Positions 24,786 to 33,440 of a DNA stretch of 64,000 nt are shown here, piece after piece; position 1 is the stretch's first letter, and each line of letters begins with the position of its first letter. The notes under the pieces are model-generated. The model was given only the letters and a program-made list of their open reading frames with translations, was not told the origin of the DNA and made no database searches. Source of the DNA: JBFAPK01 sp040676675. GTDB lineage: Bacteria > Actinomycetota > Actinomycetes > Mycobacteriales > Micromonosporaceae. The position numbers and the translations under genes were made by a program. Where the stretch lies: assembly GCF_040676675.1 (NCBI RefSeq), contig NZ_JBFAPK010000006.1:124001-188000 (forward strand), given 5' to 3'.

Positions 24786-26768
24786 GTGGCGACGACCAAG
24801 ACAAGCCGGGATGTGCTCGGCAGGGGACTGTGGGTGCTCGGCCGGGCGATCCGGGAACAACCCCGGATCTTCACCTTCGCGGTCACCGGGAGCGTGCTCT
24901 TCGGCCTCTTGATCGTGGTCAACGCGTACGTGGTGGGCGCCGTCGTCGGCCGGGTGGCGGTACCGGCCATCACCTCGGGGCACGCCGCGTTCGGTGTGGT
25001 CGCGCTCAGCGCCGCCGCGCTGCTCGGGATCAGCCTGCTCCGGGTGGTCGGGGTCTTCGGCCGGCGGCTCGGCGCGGGTTACATGCAGTTCCGCCTCCAG
25101 GCCGCGTACCGCCGCCGGGTGACCCGCCGCTACCTGGAGCTGCCCCTGTCCTGGCACCACCGGCACGCCACCGGGACCCTGCTCTCCAACGCCAACTCCG
25201 ACGTGGAGGCGGCCTGGTTCCCGATCGCGCCGCTGCCCTTCGCGGTCGGTACCGTGGTGATGCTGGCCGGCGCGATCATCTCGCTCTTCGCCACGGACTG
25301 GGTACTCGCCCTGGTCGGCTGCACGATCTTCCCCGGGCTCTTCGCCCTCAACGTGGTCTACTCCCGGCGAATGGCGCCGCGCCAGGCCCGCGCCCAGCGG
25401 CTGCGCGCCGAGGTCAGCGCCATCGCGCACGAGAGCTTCGACGGCGCCCTGGTGATCAAGACGATGGGCCGGGAGGCGCAGGAGACCGAGCGGTTCGCCG
25501 CCCGCGCCCACGAGCTGCGCGACGCGCTGATCTCCGTCGGCCGGCTGCGCGGCTTCTTCGACCCGATGCTGGACACGCTGCCGAGCATCGGCACCCTGGC
25601 CGTCCTGATCGTCGGGGCGCTGCGCCTGCGCCAGGGCGCCGTCTCGGTCACCGAGGTGGTCAGCGTGGCGTTCCTCTTCACCGTGCTGGCCTTCCCGGTC
25701 CGCGCGGTCGGCTGGGTCCTGGCCGAGCTGCCGCGCAGCGTCGCCGGCTGGGACCGGGTGCAGCGGGTGCTGACCGCCACCGGTGAGATGCCGTACGGCG
25801 AGACCGAGCTCGACGCGCGCGGCGGCGCCCCGGCCACGCTCACCTTCGACCGGGTCGGCTTCACCTACGAGTCGGCCGACCCGGAGGTCACCAACGCCCC
25901 GGTGCTGCACGACATCTCGTTCACCGTCCCGGCCGGCCGCACCGTCGCCCTGGTCGGCCCGACCGGCTCCGGCAAGTCCACCATCGCGGCGCTGGCGGTA
26001 CGGCTGGTGGACCCCGACTCCGGTACCGTCAGCCTGGACGGGGTGGACCTGCGCACGCTCACCGCCGGCTCGCTGGCGCGTACCGCCGCGCTGGTGGCGC
26101 AGGTGCCGTTCGTCTTCGACGACACCATCCGCGCCAACATCACCCTCGACCGGGCCGGGATCGACGACGACGACGCCTGGGCCGCGCTGCGGCTCGCCGA
26201 GGCCGCCGGCTTCGTGGCGGCGCTGCCCGACGGGCTCGGCACCGCCGTCGGCGAGCGGGGCACCTCCCTCTCCGGCGGCCAGCGGCAGCGGCTCACGCTG
26301 GCCCGGGCGCTGGCCGGCCGTCCCCGGCTGCTGGTGCTCGACGACGCGACCAGCGCGGTCGACCCCCGGGTCGAGGCGGCGATCCTCGCCGGGCTGCGCG
26401 GGCGGCCGGGCGGTGCCGAGCCGGGCGGTGCCGAGCCGGGCGGCGGCACGTCGATCCTGGTGGTGGCGTACCGGCGGGCCACCATCGCGCTCGCCGACGA
26501 GGTGGTCTACGTCGAACAGGGCCGGGTGGTCGCCCGGGGCACCCACGCCGAGCTGCTGGCGAGCACGCCGGGCTACGCCGACCTGGTCACCGCGTACGAG
26601 AAGGCCGAGGCCGACCGGGAACGCGACCTGGGGTACGAGCGGGTCGAGCCGGCCGGCCGGGCGCCGGGGGAGCCGGAGAGCGGGCCGGGCGTACGCCGGG
26701 CCGTGGAGCGGGAACTAGAGGCCGAGCGGGACCTGGCCGTGGAGAACGAAGAGGTGCAGACCGCGTGA
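24786..26768 (+). CDS. ABC exporter half-transporter with degenerate ATP site (subunit 1)
   Basis: A 660-residue half-transporter with six N-terminal membrane helices (about residues 25-320) and a C-terminal ATPase. Walker A is GPTGSGKST near 390 and the signature LSGGQRQ is canonical. Walker B reads LLVLDDATSAVD, with Asp in place of the catalytic Glu, and the H-loop is VVAYRR, with Tyr in place of His. These changes mark the degenerate site of heterodimeric exporters. Two GGAEP repeats are inserted between D-loop and H-loop. A ~50-residue charged tail follows the ATPase. Its GTGA overlap with the next gene indicates a fixed pair. Confidence 0.92.
   Translation: MATTKTSRDVLGRGLWVLGRAIREQPRIFTFAVTGSVLFGLLIVVNAYVVGAVVGRVAVPAITSGHAAFGVVALSAAALLGISLLRVVGVFGRRLGAGYMQFRLQAAYRRRVTRRYLELPLSWHHRHATGTLLSNANSDVEAAWFPIAPLPFAVGTVVMLAGAIISLFATDWVLALVGCTIFPGLFALNVVYSRRMAPRQARAQRLRAEVSAIAHESFDGALVIKTMGREAQETERFAARAHELRDALISVGRLRGFFDPMLDTLPSIGTLAVLIVGALRLRQGAVSVTEVVSVAFLFTVLAFPVRAVGWVLAELPRSVAGWDRVQRVLTATGEMPYGETELDARGGAPATLTFDRVGFTYESADPEVTNAPVLHDISFTVPAGRTVALVGPTGSGKSTIAALAVRLVDPDSGTVSLDGVDLRTLTAGSLARTAALVAQVPFVFDDTIRANITLDRAGIDDDDAWAALRLAEAAGFVAALPDGLGTAVGERGTSLSGGQRQRLTLARALAGRPRLLVLDDATSAVDPRVEAAILAGLRGRPGGAEPGGAEPGGGTSILVVAYRRATIALADEVVYVEQGRVVARGTHAELLASTPGYADLVTAYEKAEADRERDLGYERVEPAGRAPGEPESGPGVRRAVERELEAERDLAVENEEVQTA
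26406..26446 (+). repeat. 15-bp tandem repeat inside an ABC ATPase domain
   Basis: CCGGGCGGTGCCGAG is repeated at 26406 and 26421 with a partial third copy. It encodes PGGAE repeats between the D-loop and H-loop of the first half-transporter. Confidence 0.85.
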
Positions 26769-28549
26769 GCGCCGCAGTGGAGACGTCCGAAGCCGCCGAG
26801 GGGACCTGGCGCACGCTGCGCCGCGGCCTGGCGCTCTCGCCCGAACTGCGTACCGGCCTGGCCGGCACGCTGGGGCTGGCCCTGGTGTCGATGATCGGCC
26901 GGGCCGCCGTACCGGTCGCCGTCCAGCAGGGCATCGACCACGGCCTGACCGTGCCCGGCGGCCCGGACCTCGGCGTGGTCGGCGGCGTGGTGGCGTTCAC
27001 CGCCGCGGTGCTGGTGGTGACCACCCTCTGCGGGTACCTGATGATGCGGCGGCTCTTCACGGTCAGCGAGACCGCGCTGGCCGGTGTGCGCGTCCGCGCG
27101 TTCCGGCACGTGCACGACCTGTCGATGCTGCACCAGCAGTCGGAGCGGCGCGGCTCCCTGGTCTCCCGGGTGACCAGCGACGTCGACCAGATCACCCAGT
27201 TCCTCCAGTGGGGCGGGGTGATCCTGCTGGTGAACCTGGGCCAGCTGGCCGTCACCACCGTCGTGATGGCCGTCTACTCCTGGCAGCTCACCCTGGTGGT
27301 CTTCGCGGCGTTCGCGCCCGCCATCGTGGTGATCCGGCTGCTCCAGCGCCGGCTCGCCGGTGCGTACGCGACGGTGCGGCGCCGGATGGGCGCCCTGCTC
27401 GGCACGATCGCCGAGAGCGTCGTCGGGGCTCCGGTGATCCGGGCGTACGGGGTCTCGGCCCGGACGGCGGCCCGCCTCGACGAGGCCATCGAGGCGCAGC
27501 GCAGCGCCCAGCAGCGCTCGATCCTGATCAGCGTCTTCGGCTCCGCCACCGGGGAACTCGCCGCCGGCCTGGCGCTGGCCTGCGTGGTCGGGATCGGTGT
27601 CTGGCTCGGCGTCGGCGGCGAACTGACGGTGGGGCAGCTCACCGCGTTCGTCTTCCTGGTCTCGCTCTTCATCCAGCCCGTGCAGATCGCCACCGAGGTG
27701 CTGAACGAGGCACAGAACGCGATCGCCGGCTGGCGCCGGGTGCTCGACGTACTGGACCTGGCCCCGGACGTGGCGGACCCGGGCGAGCAGGGCGTCGACC
27801 TGCCGGCCGGCCCGCTGGACGTGCGCTTCACCCACGTCGACTTCGCCTATCCGGGCGGCCCCCGGGTGCTGGCGGACGTCACCGTCGACATCCCGGCCAA
27901 GAGCCGGATCGCGGTGGTGGGGGAGACCGGCAGCGGCAAGACCACCTTCGCCAAGCTGCTCACCCGGCTGATGGACCCGACCGCCGGAACGGTGCTGCTC
28001 TCCGGCGTACCGCTGGAGCGGGTCCGCTTCGCCTCGCTGCGCTCCCGGGTGGTGATGGTGCCGCAGGACGGCTTCATGTTCGACTCGACGGTGGCGGAGA
28101 ACGTCCGGTTCGGGCGGCCGGGGATGACCGACGAGGAGCTGGAGCACGCCTTCGTCGAACTCGGCCTGGCCGACTGGGTGGCCGGGCTGCCGCAGGGACT
28201 GCGTACCCCGGTCGGGGAGCGCGGCGAGGCGCTGAGCGTGGGGGAGCGGCAGCTGGTCGCGCTGGCCCGGGCGTACGTGGCCGACCCCGACCTGCTCCTG
28301 CTCGACGAGGCGACCAGCGCGGTCGACCCGGCCACCGAGGTGCGCCTGCAACGCACCCTGGACGCGGTGACCCGGGGCCGGACCACGGTGGCGATCGCGC
28401 ACCGGCTCTCGACCGCGCAGGCCGCCGACGAGGTGATCGTGGTGGACAAGGGCCGGATCGTGCAGCGCGGCCCGCACGACGAGCTGGTCCGCGACCCGTC
28501 CTCCGTCTACGGCCTGCTCTACGCCTCCTGGCTGGAGCAGACCCGCTGA
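26765..28549 (+). CDS. ABC exporter half-transporter with catalytic ATP site (subunit 2)
   Basis: A 594-residue partner of the preceding gene, with six membrane helices and a C-terminal ATPase. Walker A (GETGSGKTT near 382), Walker B with catalytic Glu (LLLLDEATSAVD) and H-loop His (VAIAHRLST) are canonical, but the signature reads LSVGERQ instead of LSGGQ. This is the reciprocal pattern to subunit 1: one ATP site is fully canonical and the other is degenerate. The cargo is unknown; multidrug or lipid export is typical. Starts at a GTG overlapping the upstream stop. Confidence 0.94.
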   Translation: MSAAVETSEAAEGTWRTLRRGLALSPELRTGLAGTLGLALVSMIGRAAVPVAVQQGIDHGLTVPGGPDLGVVGGVVAFTAAVLVVTTLCGYLMMRRLFTVSETALAGVRVRAFRHVHDLSMLHQQSERRGSLVSRVTSDVDQITQFLQWGGVILLVNLGQLAVTTVVMAVYSWQLTLVVFAAFAPAIVVIRLLQRRLAGAYATVRRRMGALLGTIAESVVGAPVIRAYGVSARTAARLDEAIEAQRSAQQRSILISVFGSATGELAAGLALACVVGIGVWLGVGGELTVGQLTAFVFLVSLFIQPVQIATEVLNEAQNAIAGWRRVLDVLDLAPDVADPGEQGVDLPAGPLDVRFTHVDFAYPGGPRVLADVTVDIPAKSRIAVVGETGSGKTTFAKLLTRLMDPTAGTVLLSGVPLERVRFASLRSRVVMVPQDGFMFDSTVAENVRFGRPGMTDEELEHAFVELGLADWVAGLPQGLRTPVGERGEALSVGERQLVALARAYVADPDLLLLDEATSAVDPATEVRLQRTLDAVTRGRTTVAIAHRLSTAQAADEVIVVDKGRIVQRGPHDELVRDPSSVYGLLYASWLEQTR

Positions 28550-28703
28550 CCGCGCGGGCCGGCCGCCGGGGCTCGCCCCGGCGGATCGCCGTGTTCCGGC
28601 CGCACGGGCCGCCGCGGTTTGGTTCACTGGGCAGGACGCCGACATTCCGGTCAGTGCGGACGGTTCACCCGCGAGTGGCCGCGGCGCGGGGCGGGGCTCA
28701 TCG

Positions 28704-29984
28704 ATGACGGAAACGGGCGCGGGCCGGCTGCTGCGCAACCCGGAGGCACCAGCGCGGGCGACCCTGCTGGAACTGCTCTACGACGTCGTCTACGTCGCCG
28801 CGCTCGCCCTGCTCTCGATGCGCCTGGCCGGCCAGGTGACCCTGCCGGGCGCGGTCCACTCGTTGCTGCTGCTCATGGCCATCTGGTGGACCTGGTCGGT
28901 GACCACCATCCTGACCGACTTCTACGATCCCGGACGTCCCTTCATCCAACTGGTCGTCGGCACCACGATGGTCGGGGTCGTACTGATGACGGCCGCGCTG
29001 CCGACCGCCTTCGACGGTCACGGGGTGCTCTTCGCCTCCGCGTACGTGGCCATCCACTTCGTACGCGGGATCCTGCTGGTCAGCGCGTTGCGCGGGCACG
29101 AGGCCCAGGCCCGTGCGGCCCGGTTCCTCTTCTGGTTCATGGTCTCGGGGGTGGCCTGGATCGGCGGTGGTCTCGCCGGCGGGACGGCGCGGGCCTGGCT
29201 CTGGGCGCTCGCCCTGCTGATCGACTACGTCTCCAGCGGCCTCCGCTACCCGACGCCGTTCATCGGCCGGGTGCCGCTGGCCCAGTACGACAAGGGCAGC
29301 GAGCACCTCGGCGAGCGGTACCAGCAGTTCGTCATCCTGGCGTTGGGCGACATGGTGCTGGTCCCGACGCTGCGGCTGCGCGACAGCGGGTTCGCCGGGG
29401 CGCGGATCGTCGCGTTCCTGGCGGCGTTCGCCACCACCCTGCTGCTCTGGCAGATCTACGTCTACCGGGCGGGCGCCTTCCTGCGGACGGCGATCACCCG
29501 GTCGCCGGCGCGGGCCACCCGCTGGGCGGCCTACACCCACCTGATCATGGTGGCCGGGATCGTCGCCACCGCGGCCGGCTTCGAGGTCGTCCTGAAGACC
29601 CCCACCGTGACGACCGCGACCGGCTGGATCGGCCTGATCATGGGCGGGCCCGCGCTCTTCCTGGTCGGCCGGATGACCTTCGAGTACGAGGTCTTCGGCC
29701 GCGTCCCGTGGTCCCGGCTCGGCTGGCTGGTGGTGCTGGTCGGTGTGGGGCCGCTGATGGTGCTGGTGCCGTCGGTGGCGGTCACGGTGATCACCGCCCT
29801 GATCCTGCTCGGCATCGCCATCTCCGACGTGGTGGTACACGACCTGGCGGGGCGGTGGCGGCGGCGCCAGCGGTCCCGGCAGCGGCCGGAGGCCGGCTCC
29901 GGCCGGCCCAAACGGGTACGGCCGCAGGGCGACGGCGGGCGCCGGGGCGCGGCCGGCGGACCGACGAAGCCCGAGGGCCCCTAG
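28704..29984 (+). CDS. Low temperature requirement protein A (LtrA) family membrane protein
   Basis: A 426-residue polytopic membrane protein with about ten hydrophobic helices. Family hallmarks are ATLLELLYDVVYVAALALLS near 19-38, IWWTWSVTTILTDFYDP near 60-76, and GEHLGERYQQFVILALGDM-type sequence near 198-215 with the conserved Glu and Arg. The C-terminal 50 residues are a basic Arg/Gly-rich tail. The molecular function of LtrA proteins is not known. The TAG stop shares CTAG with the stop of the convergent TetR gene. Confidence 0.86.
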   Translation: MTETGAGRLLRNPEAPARATLLELLYDVVYVAALALLSMRLAGQVTLPGAVHSLLLLMAIWWTWSVTTILTDFYDPGRPFIQLVVGTTMVGVVLMTAALPTAFDGHGVLFASAYVAIHFVRGILLVSALRGHEAQARAARFLFWFMVSGVAWIGGGLAGGTARAWLWALALLIDYVSSGLRYPTPFIGRVPLAQYDKGSEHLGERYQQFVILALGDMVLVPTLRLRDSGFAGARIVAFLAAFATTLLLWQIYVYRAGAFLRTAITRSPARATRWAAYTHLIMVAGIVATAAGFEVVLKTPTVTTATGWIGLIMGGPALFLVGRMTFEYEVFGRVPWSRLGWLVVLVGVGPLMVLVPSVAVTVITALILLGIAISDVVVHDLAGRWRRRQRSRQRPEAGSGRPKRVRPQGDGGRRGAAGGPTKPEGP

Positions 29985-30607
29985 TCGCCGATCTTGGAGC
30001 TGTGGTGGGCGGTGTCGGGGAGGGCGCCGGTGAGGTAGCGCTGCACGGTCGGGCCGACCGTCGCCACCACCGTCTCCGCCGGCGCGGAGGCCAACGGCTC
30101 CAGCCGCAGCACGTACCGCGCCATCGCCAGCCCGAGCAGCTGCGAGGCGACCAGCGAGGTACGCAGCGGCGCCTCGTCGGGCGGCAGCTCCAGCTGGCTC
30201 ATCGCCCGCCGCAGTATCTGGGTGACCAGGAACTCGCGCATCAGCCGGGCGGTCCACTCGTTGCTGACCGCCGAGCGCAGCAGCGCCACGCCCGCGGTGC
30301 CGAACGGCGAGTCCCAGACGCCGAGGAAGAGCCGGATCAGTCGTTCGCCGACCCGGTCGGGCCCCTCGGCGAAGACCTGCGGCAGCATCTCCCGGGGGTC
30401 GAACGGTGCGTCGATGGTGGCGAGGAAGAGCTGGTCCTTCGTGCCGAAGTAGTGGTGGACCAGCGCCGGGTCCACCCCGGCGCCGGTCGCTATCGAGCGG
30501 ATCGAGGCGCCGTCGAAGCCCCGTTCGGCGAACGCCTCCCGGGCCGCCGCGAGGATCGCCTCCCTGGTGTCGGGGTTGCCGGGGCGCCGTCCGCTCCGTC
30601 GTGCCAT
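29981..30607 (-). CDS. TetR-family transcriptional regulator
   Basis: A 208-residue repressor with an N-terminal TetR helix-turn-helix: DTREAILAAAREAFAERGFDGASIRSIATGAGVDPALVHHYFGTKDQLFLATID (residues 11-64). The C-terminal domain with LLRSAVSNEWTARLMREFLVTQIL matches the TetR_C group often linked to ABC-2 exporters. The ATG at 30607 follows AAGGACGGCG. It lies immediately downstream of an ABC-2 exporter operon in the same orientation, so it probably controls that operon. Confidence 0.92.
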   Translation of the reverse strand: MARRSGRRPGNPDTREAILAAAREAFAERGFDGASIRSIATGAGVDPALVHHYFGTKDQLFLATIDAPFDPREMLPQVFAEGPDRVGERLIRLFLGVWDSPFGTAGVALLRSAVSNEWTARLMREFLVTQILRRAMSQLELPPDEAPLRTSLVASQLLGLAMARYVLRLEPLASAPAETVVATVGPTVQRYLTGALPDTAHHSSKIGD

Positions 30608-30655
30608 CGCCGTCCTTCGTCTCGCTGTTCCGCCCCGGCCGGGGCCGTGTTCCAG

Positions 30656-30750
30656 CCGGTGCGTCGCCCTCGGCCGGTGCCTCACCCGGTGCGTCGCCCT
30701 CGGCCGGTGCCTCAGCCGGTGCGCCGTCCTCAGCCGGCTCAGCCGGTGCG
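30656..30750. repeat. 30-bp tandem repeat spanning the ABC permease stop codon
   Basis: CCGGTGCG-type units start at 30656, 30686, 30716 and, after a 27-bp step, 30743. They fill the gap between the TetR gene and the permease. The last unit contains the permease stop codon (30739-30741, minus strand). Confidence 0.8.
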
Positions 30751-31494
30751 CCGCCGCAGGGTGGCCGCGGCGAGCACGAGGGCCACCACCACCGCCCCGG
30801 CGACCACGGCGAGGTCCCGCCACATCAGCCCGGTCGGCTCCGGATGCGCCCCGACCTCCTGCAGCGCCTCGACCGCGTACGACAGCGGCAGCACGTCGCT
30901 GACCACCCGCAGCCAGTCCGCCATCTGGTCGCGCGCCACGAAGAGGCCGCAGAGCAGGATCTGCGGGACCACCACGACCGGCATGAACTGTACGGCCTGG
31001 AACTCGGTCCGGGCGAAGGCACTGCAGAAGAGCCCGAGCGCCACGCCCAGGACCGCGTTGACCACGGCGATCACGATCACCAGTCCGGTGCTGCCCGCCG
31101 TCTCCAGCCCGAAGAGCAGGTACGCGACCGTCGCCGCCACGGCGGCCTGGACCGCCGCCGCGAGGCCGAACGCGATGCCGTACCCGAAGAGGAGGTCGAG
31201 CCGGCTCAGCGGGGTGGTCAGCAGCCGCTCCAGGGTGCCGGTGGTCCGCTCGCGGAGCATGGCGATGCTCGTCACCAGGAACATCACCACGAACGGGAAG
31301 ACGCCGAGCATGACCAGTGCCACCCGGTCGAAGGGGTTCGGCTGCCCGGGCGGGGTCGGCAGGTCGGCGAACATGAAGTAGAGCAGGGTCAGCAGCAGGG
31401 CCGGCACCACCACCAGCAGGGCGACGGTACGCCGGTCGTGGCGGAGCTGGCGCAGGATGCGGCCGGTGGTGGCCGCCAGGATCCGCGGGTTCAT
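30739..31494 (-). CDS. ABC-2 type transporter permease
   Basis: A 251-residue permease with six membrane helices. The N-terminal helix is ALLVVVPALLLTLLYFMFADL. The ABC-2 core includes FVVMFLVTSIAMLRERTTGTLERLLTTPLSRLDLLFGYG (residues 70-108), and the C-terminal signature region is VVVVPQILLCGLFVARDQMADWLRVVSDVLPLSYAVEAL. The ATG overlaps the stop of the ATPase gene by 4 nt. Works with the adjacent ATPase to export an unknown compound. Confidence 0.93.
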   Translation of the reverse strand: MNPRILAATTGRILRQLRHDRRTVALLVVVPALLLTLLYFMFADLPTPPGQPNPFDRVALVMLGVFPFVVMFLVTSIAMLRERTTGTLERLLTTPLSRLDLLFGYGIAFGLAAAVQAAVAATVAYLLFGLETAGSTGLVIVIAVVNAVLGVALGLFCSAFARTEFQAVQFMPVVVVPQILLCGLFVARDQMADWLRVVSDVLPLSYAVEALQEVGAHPEPTGLMWRDLAVVAGAVVVALVLAAATLRRRTG

Positions 31495-32261
31495 CGGGCC
31501 GCCCTCCCGGCCGAGGCGCCGGCGCCGGCCGGGCCGCCGGCGGTCGCCGCCGCCTCCCGGTCCCGGATCAGCCGCAGGAACGCCTGCTCCAGGTCGTCCG
31601 TGCCGGCCGCGGCGCGTACCGCGGCCGGGGTGTCGTCGGCGATCAGCCGGCCCTCGCGGATCAGCAGCAGCCGGTCGCAGCGGCCCGCCTCGTCCATCAC
31701 GTGACTGGAGACGACCAGGGTGGTGCCGGCCGCGGCCATCGCGTGGAACTTCTCCCACAGGTCGGCCCGGAGCACCGGATCCTGCCCGACCGTCGGCTCG
31801 TCGAGGATGACCAGCTCGGGCCGGCCGATGATGGCGCAGGCCAGCGACGCCCGGCTGCGCTGGCCGCCGGAGAGGGTACCGACGAGTTGCCCGGCCGCGT
31901 CCGCGAGCCCGACGTCGGCCACCGCCCGGTCGGCCTCGGCGGCGCGTAGGCCGTACAGCGCCGCGAAGTAGCGGGCGTTCTCCCGCACGGTGAGGTCGGC
32001 GTAGACGCTGGGCGACTGGGTGAGGTAGCCGAGCTTGCGCCGCAGCGGCGCGGAGCCGGCGGGCGCGCCGAGCACGGTGACCGTGCCGCCGGCGACGGTC
32101 TGCACGCCCACGATGGCGCGCATCAGGGTGGTCTTGCCGCTGCCGCTGGGGCCCAGCAGCCCGGTGACCGTGCCGCTGGGGATGTCGCAGCTGATGCCGT
32201 GCAGCACCCGGCGCCGGCCGCGCTCGACGACGAGGTCGCGGACCTCGATCGCGGTGTCCAT
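31491..32261 (-). CDS. ABC transporter ATP-binding protein (ABC-2 exporter)
   Basis: A 256-residue ATPase with Walker A GPSGSGKTT near 38, Q-loop GYLTQSPSVYADLTVREN, signature LSGGQRSRASLA, Walker B LVILDEPTVGQDP and H-loop VVSSHVMDEA, all canonical. The ATG follows GGGAGGGCAC. First gene of the operon with the permease, preceded by a well-formed promoter overlapped by TTCATC repeats. The TetR gene downstream is the likely regulator. Confidence 0.94.
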   Translation of the reverse strand: MDTAIEVRDLVVERGRRRVLHGISCDIPSGTVTGLLGPSGSGKTTLMRAIVGVQTVAGGTVTVLGAPAGSAPLRRKLGYLTQSPSVYADLTVRENARYFAALYGLRAAEADRAVADVGLADAAGQLVGTLSGGQRSRASLACAIIGRPELVILDEPTVGQDPVLRADLWEKFHAMAAAGTTLVVSSHVMDEAGRCDRLLLIREGRLIADDTPAAVRAAAGTDDLEQAFLRLIRDREAAATAGGPAGAGASAGRAAR

Positions 32262-32279
32262 GTGCCCTCCCGGAGGAAA

Positions 32280-32328
32280 TTCATCGCCTGATGAACTCAA
32301 CGCTAGATGAAATCTTGCCGGCGGGCAA
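32280..32328 (-). promoter_or_regulatory. Promoter and TTCATC operator of the ABC-2 exporter operon
   Basis: On the minus strand a -35 TTGCCC (32328-32323), a 17-bp spacer and a -10 TAGCGT (32305-32300) form a consensus-spaced promoter. TTCATC lies directly upstream of the -10 (32311-32306). A perfect inverted repeat TTCATC-GCCT-GATGAA (32280-32295) lies just downstream, over the expected transcription start. This is a classic position for repression by a TetR dimer. Confidence 0.65.
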
Positions 32329-32475
32329 CGGGGACGTGACGGTAGGTGCCGCGGGACGGCGGGTGTCCGGTCCTGACGGGACAGCGGGTGTCGGCGGGTG
32401 GCCGTGGGACGGCGGGTATCGGCGATCGTGGATGGCGATTGACAGCGACCCGGCCCGGGCTGCCACTCTCGTAGG

Positions 32476-32865
32476 GTGGATACGCGCCTGGACGAAATGA
32501 CATGGACCGTGGGCGAGGCCGCCGAGCGGGTCGGCCTCACCGCCTACACGCTGCGCTGGTACGAGCAGGAGGGGCTGGTCTCGCCGGTCGGACGCGACTC
32601 GGCCGGCCGGCGGCGGTACACCCAGCAGGACCTCGACTGGCTGGTACTGCTCACCCGGCTGCGCCGCACCGGAATGCCGGTGCGCGACATGCGCCGCTAC
32701 GCGGAGTTCGCCCGCCAGGGCGATCACACCCTCCGTGCCCGGATCGCGCTCTTCGAGGAGCACCGGGCCCGGGTCCTGGCCCGGATGGCCGAGCTGGAGC
32801 AGGACCTGGCGGTGCTCGACTACAAGATCACGGCGTACGCGAAGCGCGCGGCCGAGCGGCCGTGA
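32476..32865 (+). CDS. MerR-family transcriptional regulator
   Basis: A 129-residue regulator with the MerR DNA-binding domain MTWTVGEAAERVGLTAYTLRWYEQEGLVSPVGRDSAGRRRYTQQDLDWLVLLTRLRRTGMPVRDMRRYAEFARQG, and a C-terminal coil (EEHRARVLARMAELEQDLAVLDYKITAYAKR) for dimerisation. No effector cysteines are present, so it is not a metal sensor of the MerR/CueR type. The GTG at 32476 overlaps a TAGGGT hexamer; an ATG at 32497 is an alternative start. It is divergent from the ABC-2 exporter operon. Confidence 0.86.
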   Translation: MDTRLDEMTWTVGEAAERVGLTAYTLRWYEQEGLVSPVGRDSAGRRRYTQQDLDWLVLLTRLRRTGMPVRDMRRYAEFARQGDHTLRARIALFEEHRARVLARMAELEQDLAVLDYKITAYAKRAAERP

Positions 32866-32978
32866 GGATCGAGGCCGGGCGGCCACGGCCGCGCCGGCCG
32901 GCCCGCCCGCCCCGCGTGACGCGTTCCGCACCGGGGGCCTTTCCGCTTCCCGGGCCGCGTGCGGAACAATCGAGCACT

Positions 32979-33440
32979 GTGTCCGCACCCGACCTGACCG
33001 CAGCCGGCCCGGCCGCCGCGCCCGTACCCGGCCCGGCCCGGCCCTCCGCGCTCGATCCGCAGCTCGCCGCCCGGCTCCGCCGTACCGCGGACGGCCTGGT
33101 CGCCGCGGTGGTCCGCCAGCACGACTCGGGCGAGGTGCTGATGGTCGCCTGGATGGACGACGAGGCGCTGCACCGCACCCTGACCACGGGCCGGGCCACC
33201 TACTGGTCGCGCAGCCGGCAGGAGTACTGGGTCAAGGGCGCCACCTCCGGGCACCACCAGTACGTCCGGTCGGTCGCCCTGGACTGCGACGGGGACGCGG
33301 TGCTCGTCAGCGTCGACCAGGTCGGGCCGGCCTGCCACACCGGCCGGCGGAGCTGCTTCTCGGAGGAGCTGCCGGTCACCGGTCGGCTGGAGCGGCCGGA
33401 GGAGACGGCCGCGCACGGAGGAAGTGGGGAGACGGCATGA
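32979..33440 (+). CDS. hisI: Phosphoribosyl-AMP cyclohydrolase
   Basis: Third step of histidine synthesis, opening the adenine ring of PR-AMP; zinc and magnesium dependent. 153 residues, monofunctional, with no HisE domain. The core is VLMVAWMDDEALHRTLTTGRATYWSRSRQEYWVKGATSGHHQYV, followed by ALDCDGDAVLVSVDQVGPACHTGRRSCF with the three zinc/active-site cysteines and the Asp-rich metal site. It is far from the main his block and overlaps trpE by 4 nt, so histidine and tryptophan genes share a transcript here. Confidence 0.94.
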   Translation: MSAPDLTAAGPAAAPVPGPARPSALDPQLAARLRRTADGLVAAVVRQHDSGEVLMVAWMDDEALHRTLTTGRATYWSRSRQEYWVKGATSGHHQYVRSVALDCDGDAVLVSVDQVGPACHTGRRSCFSEELPVTGRLERPEETAAHGGSGETA

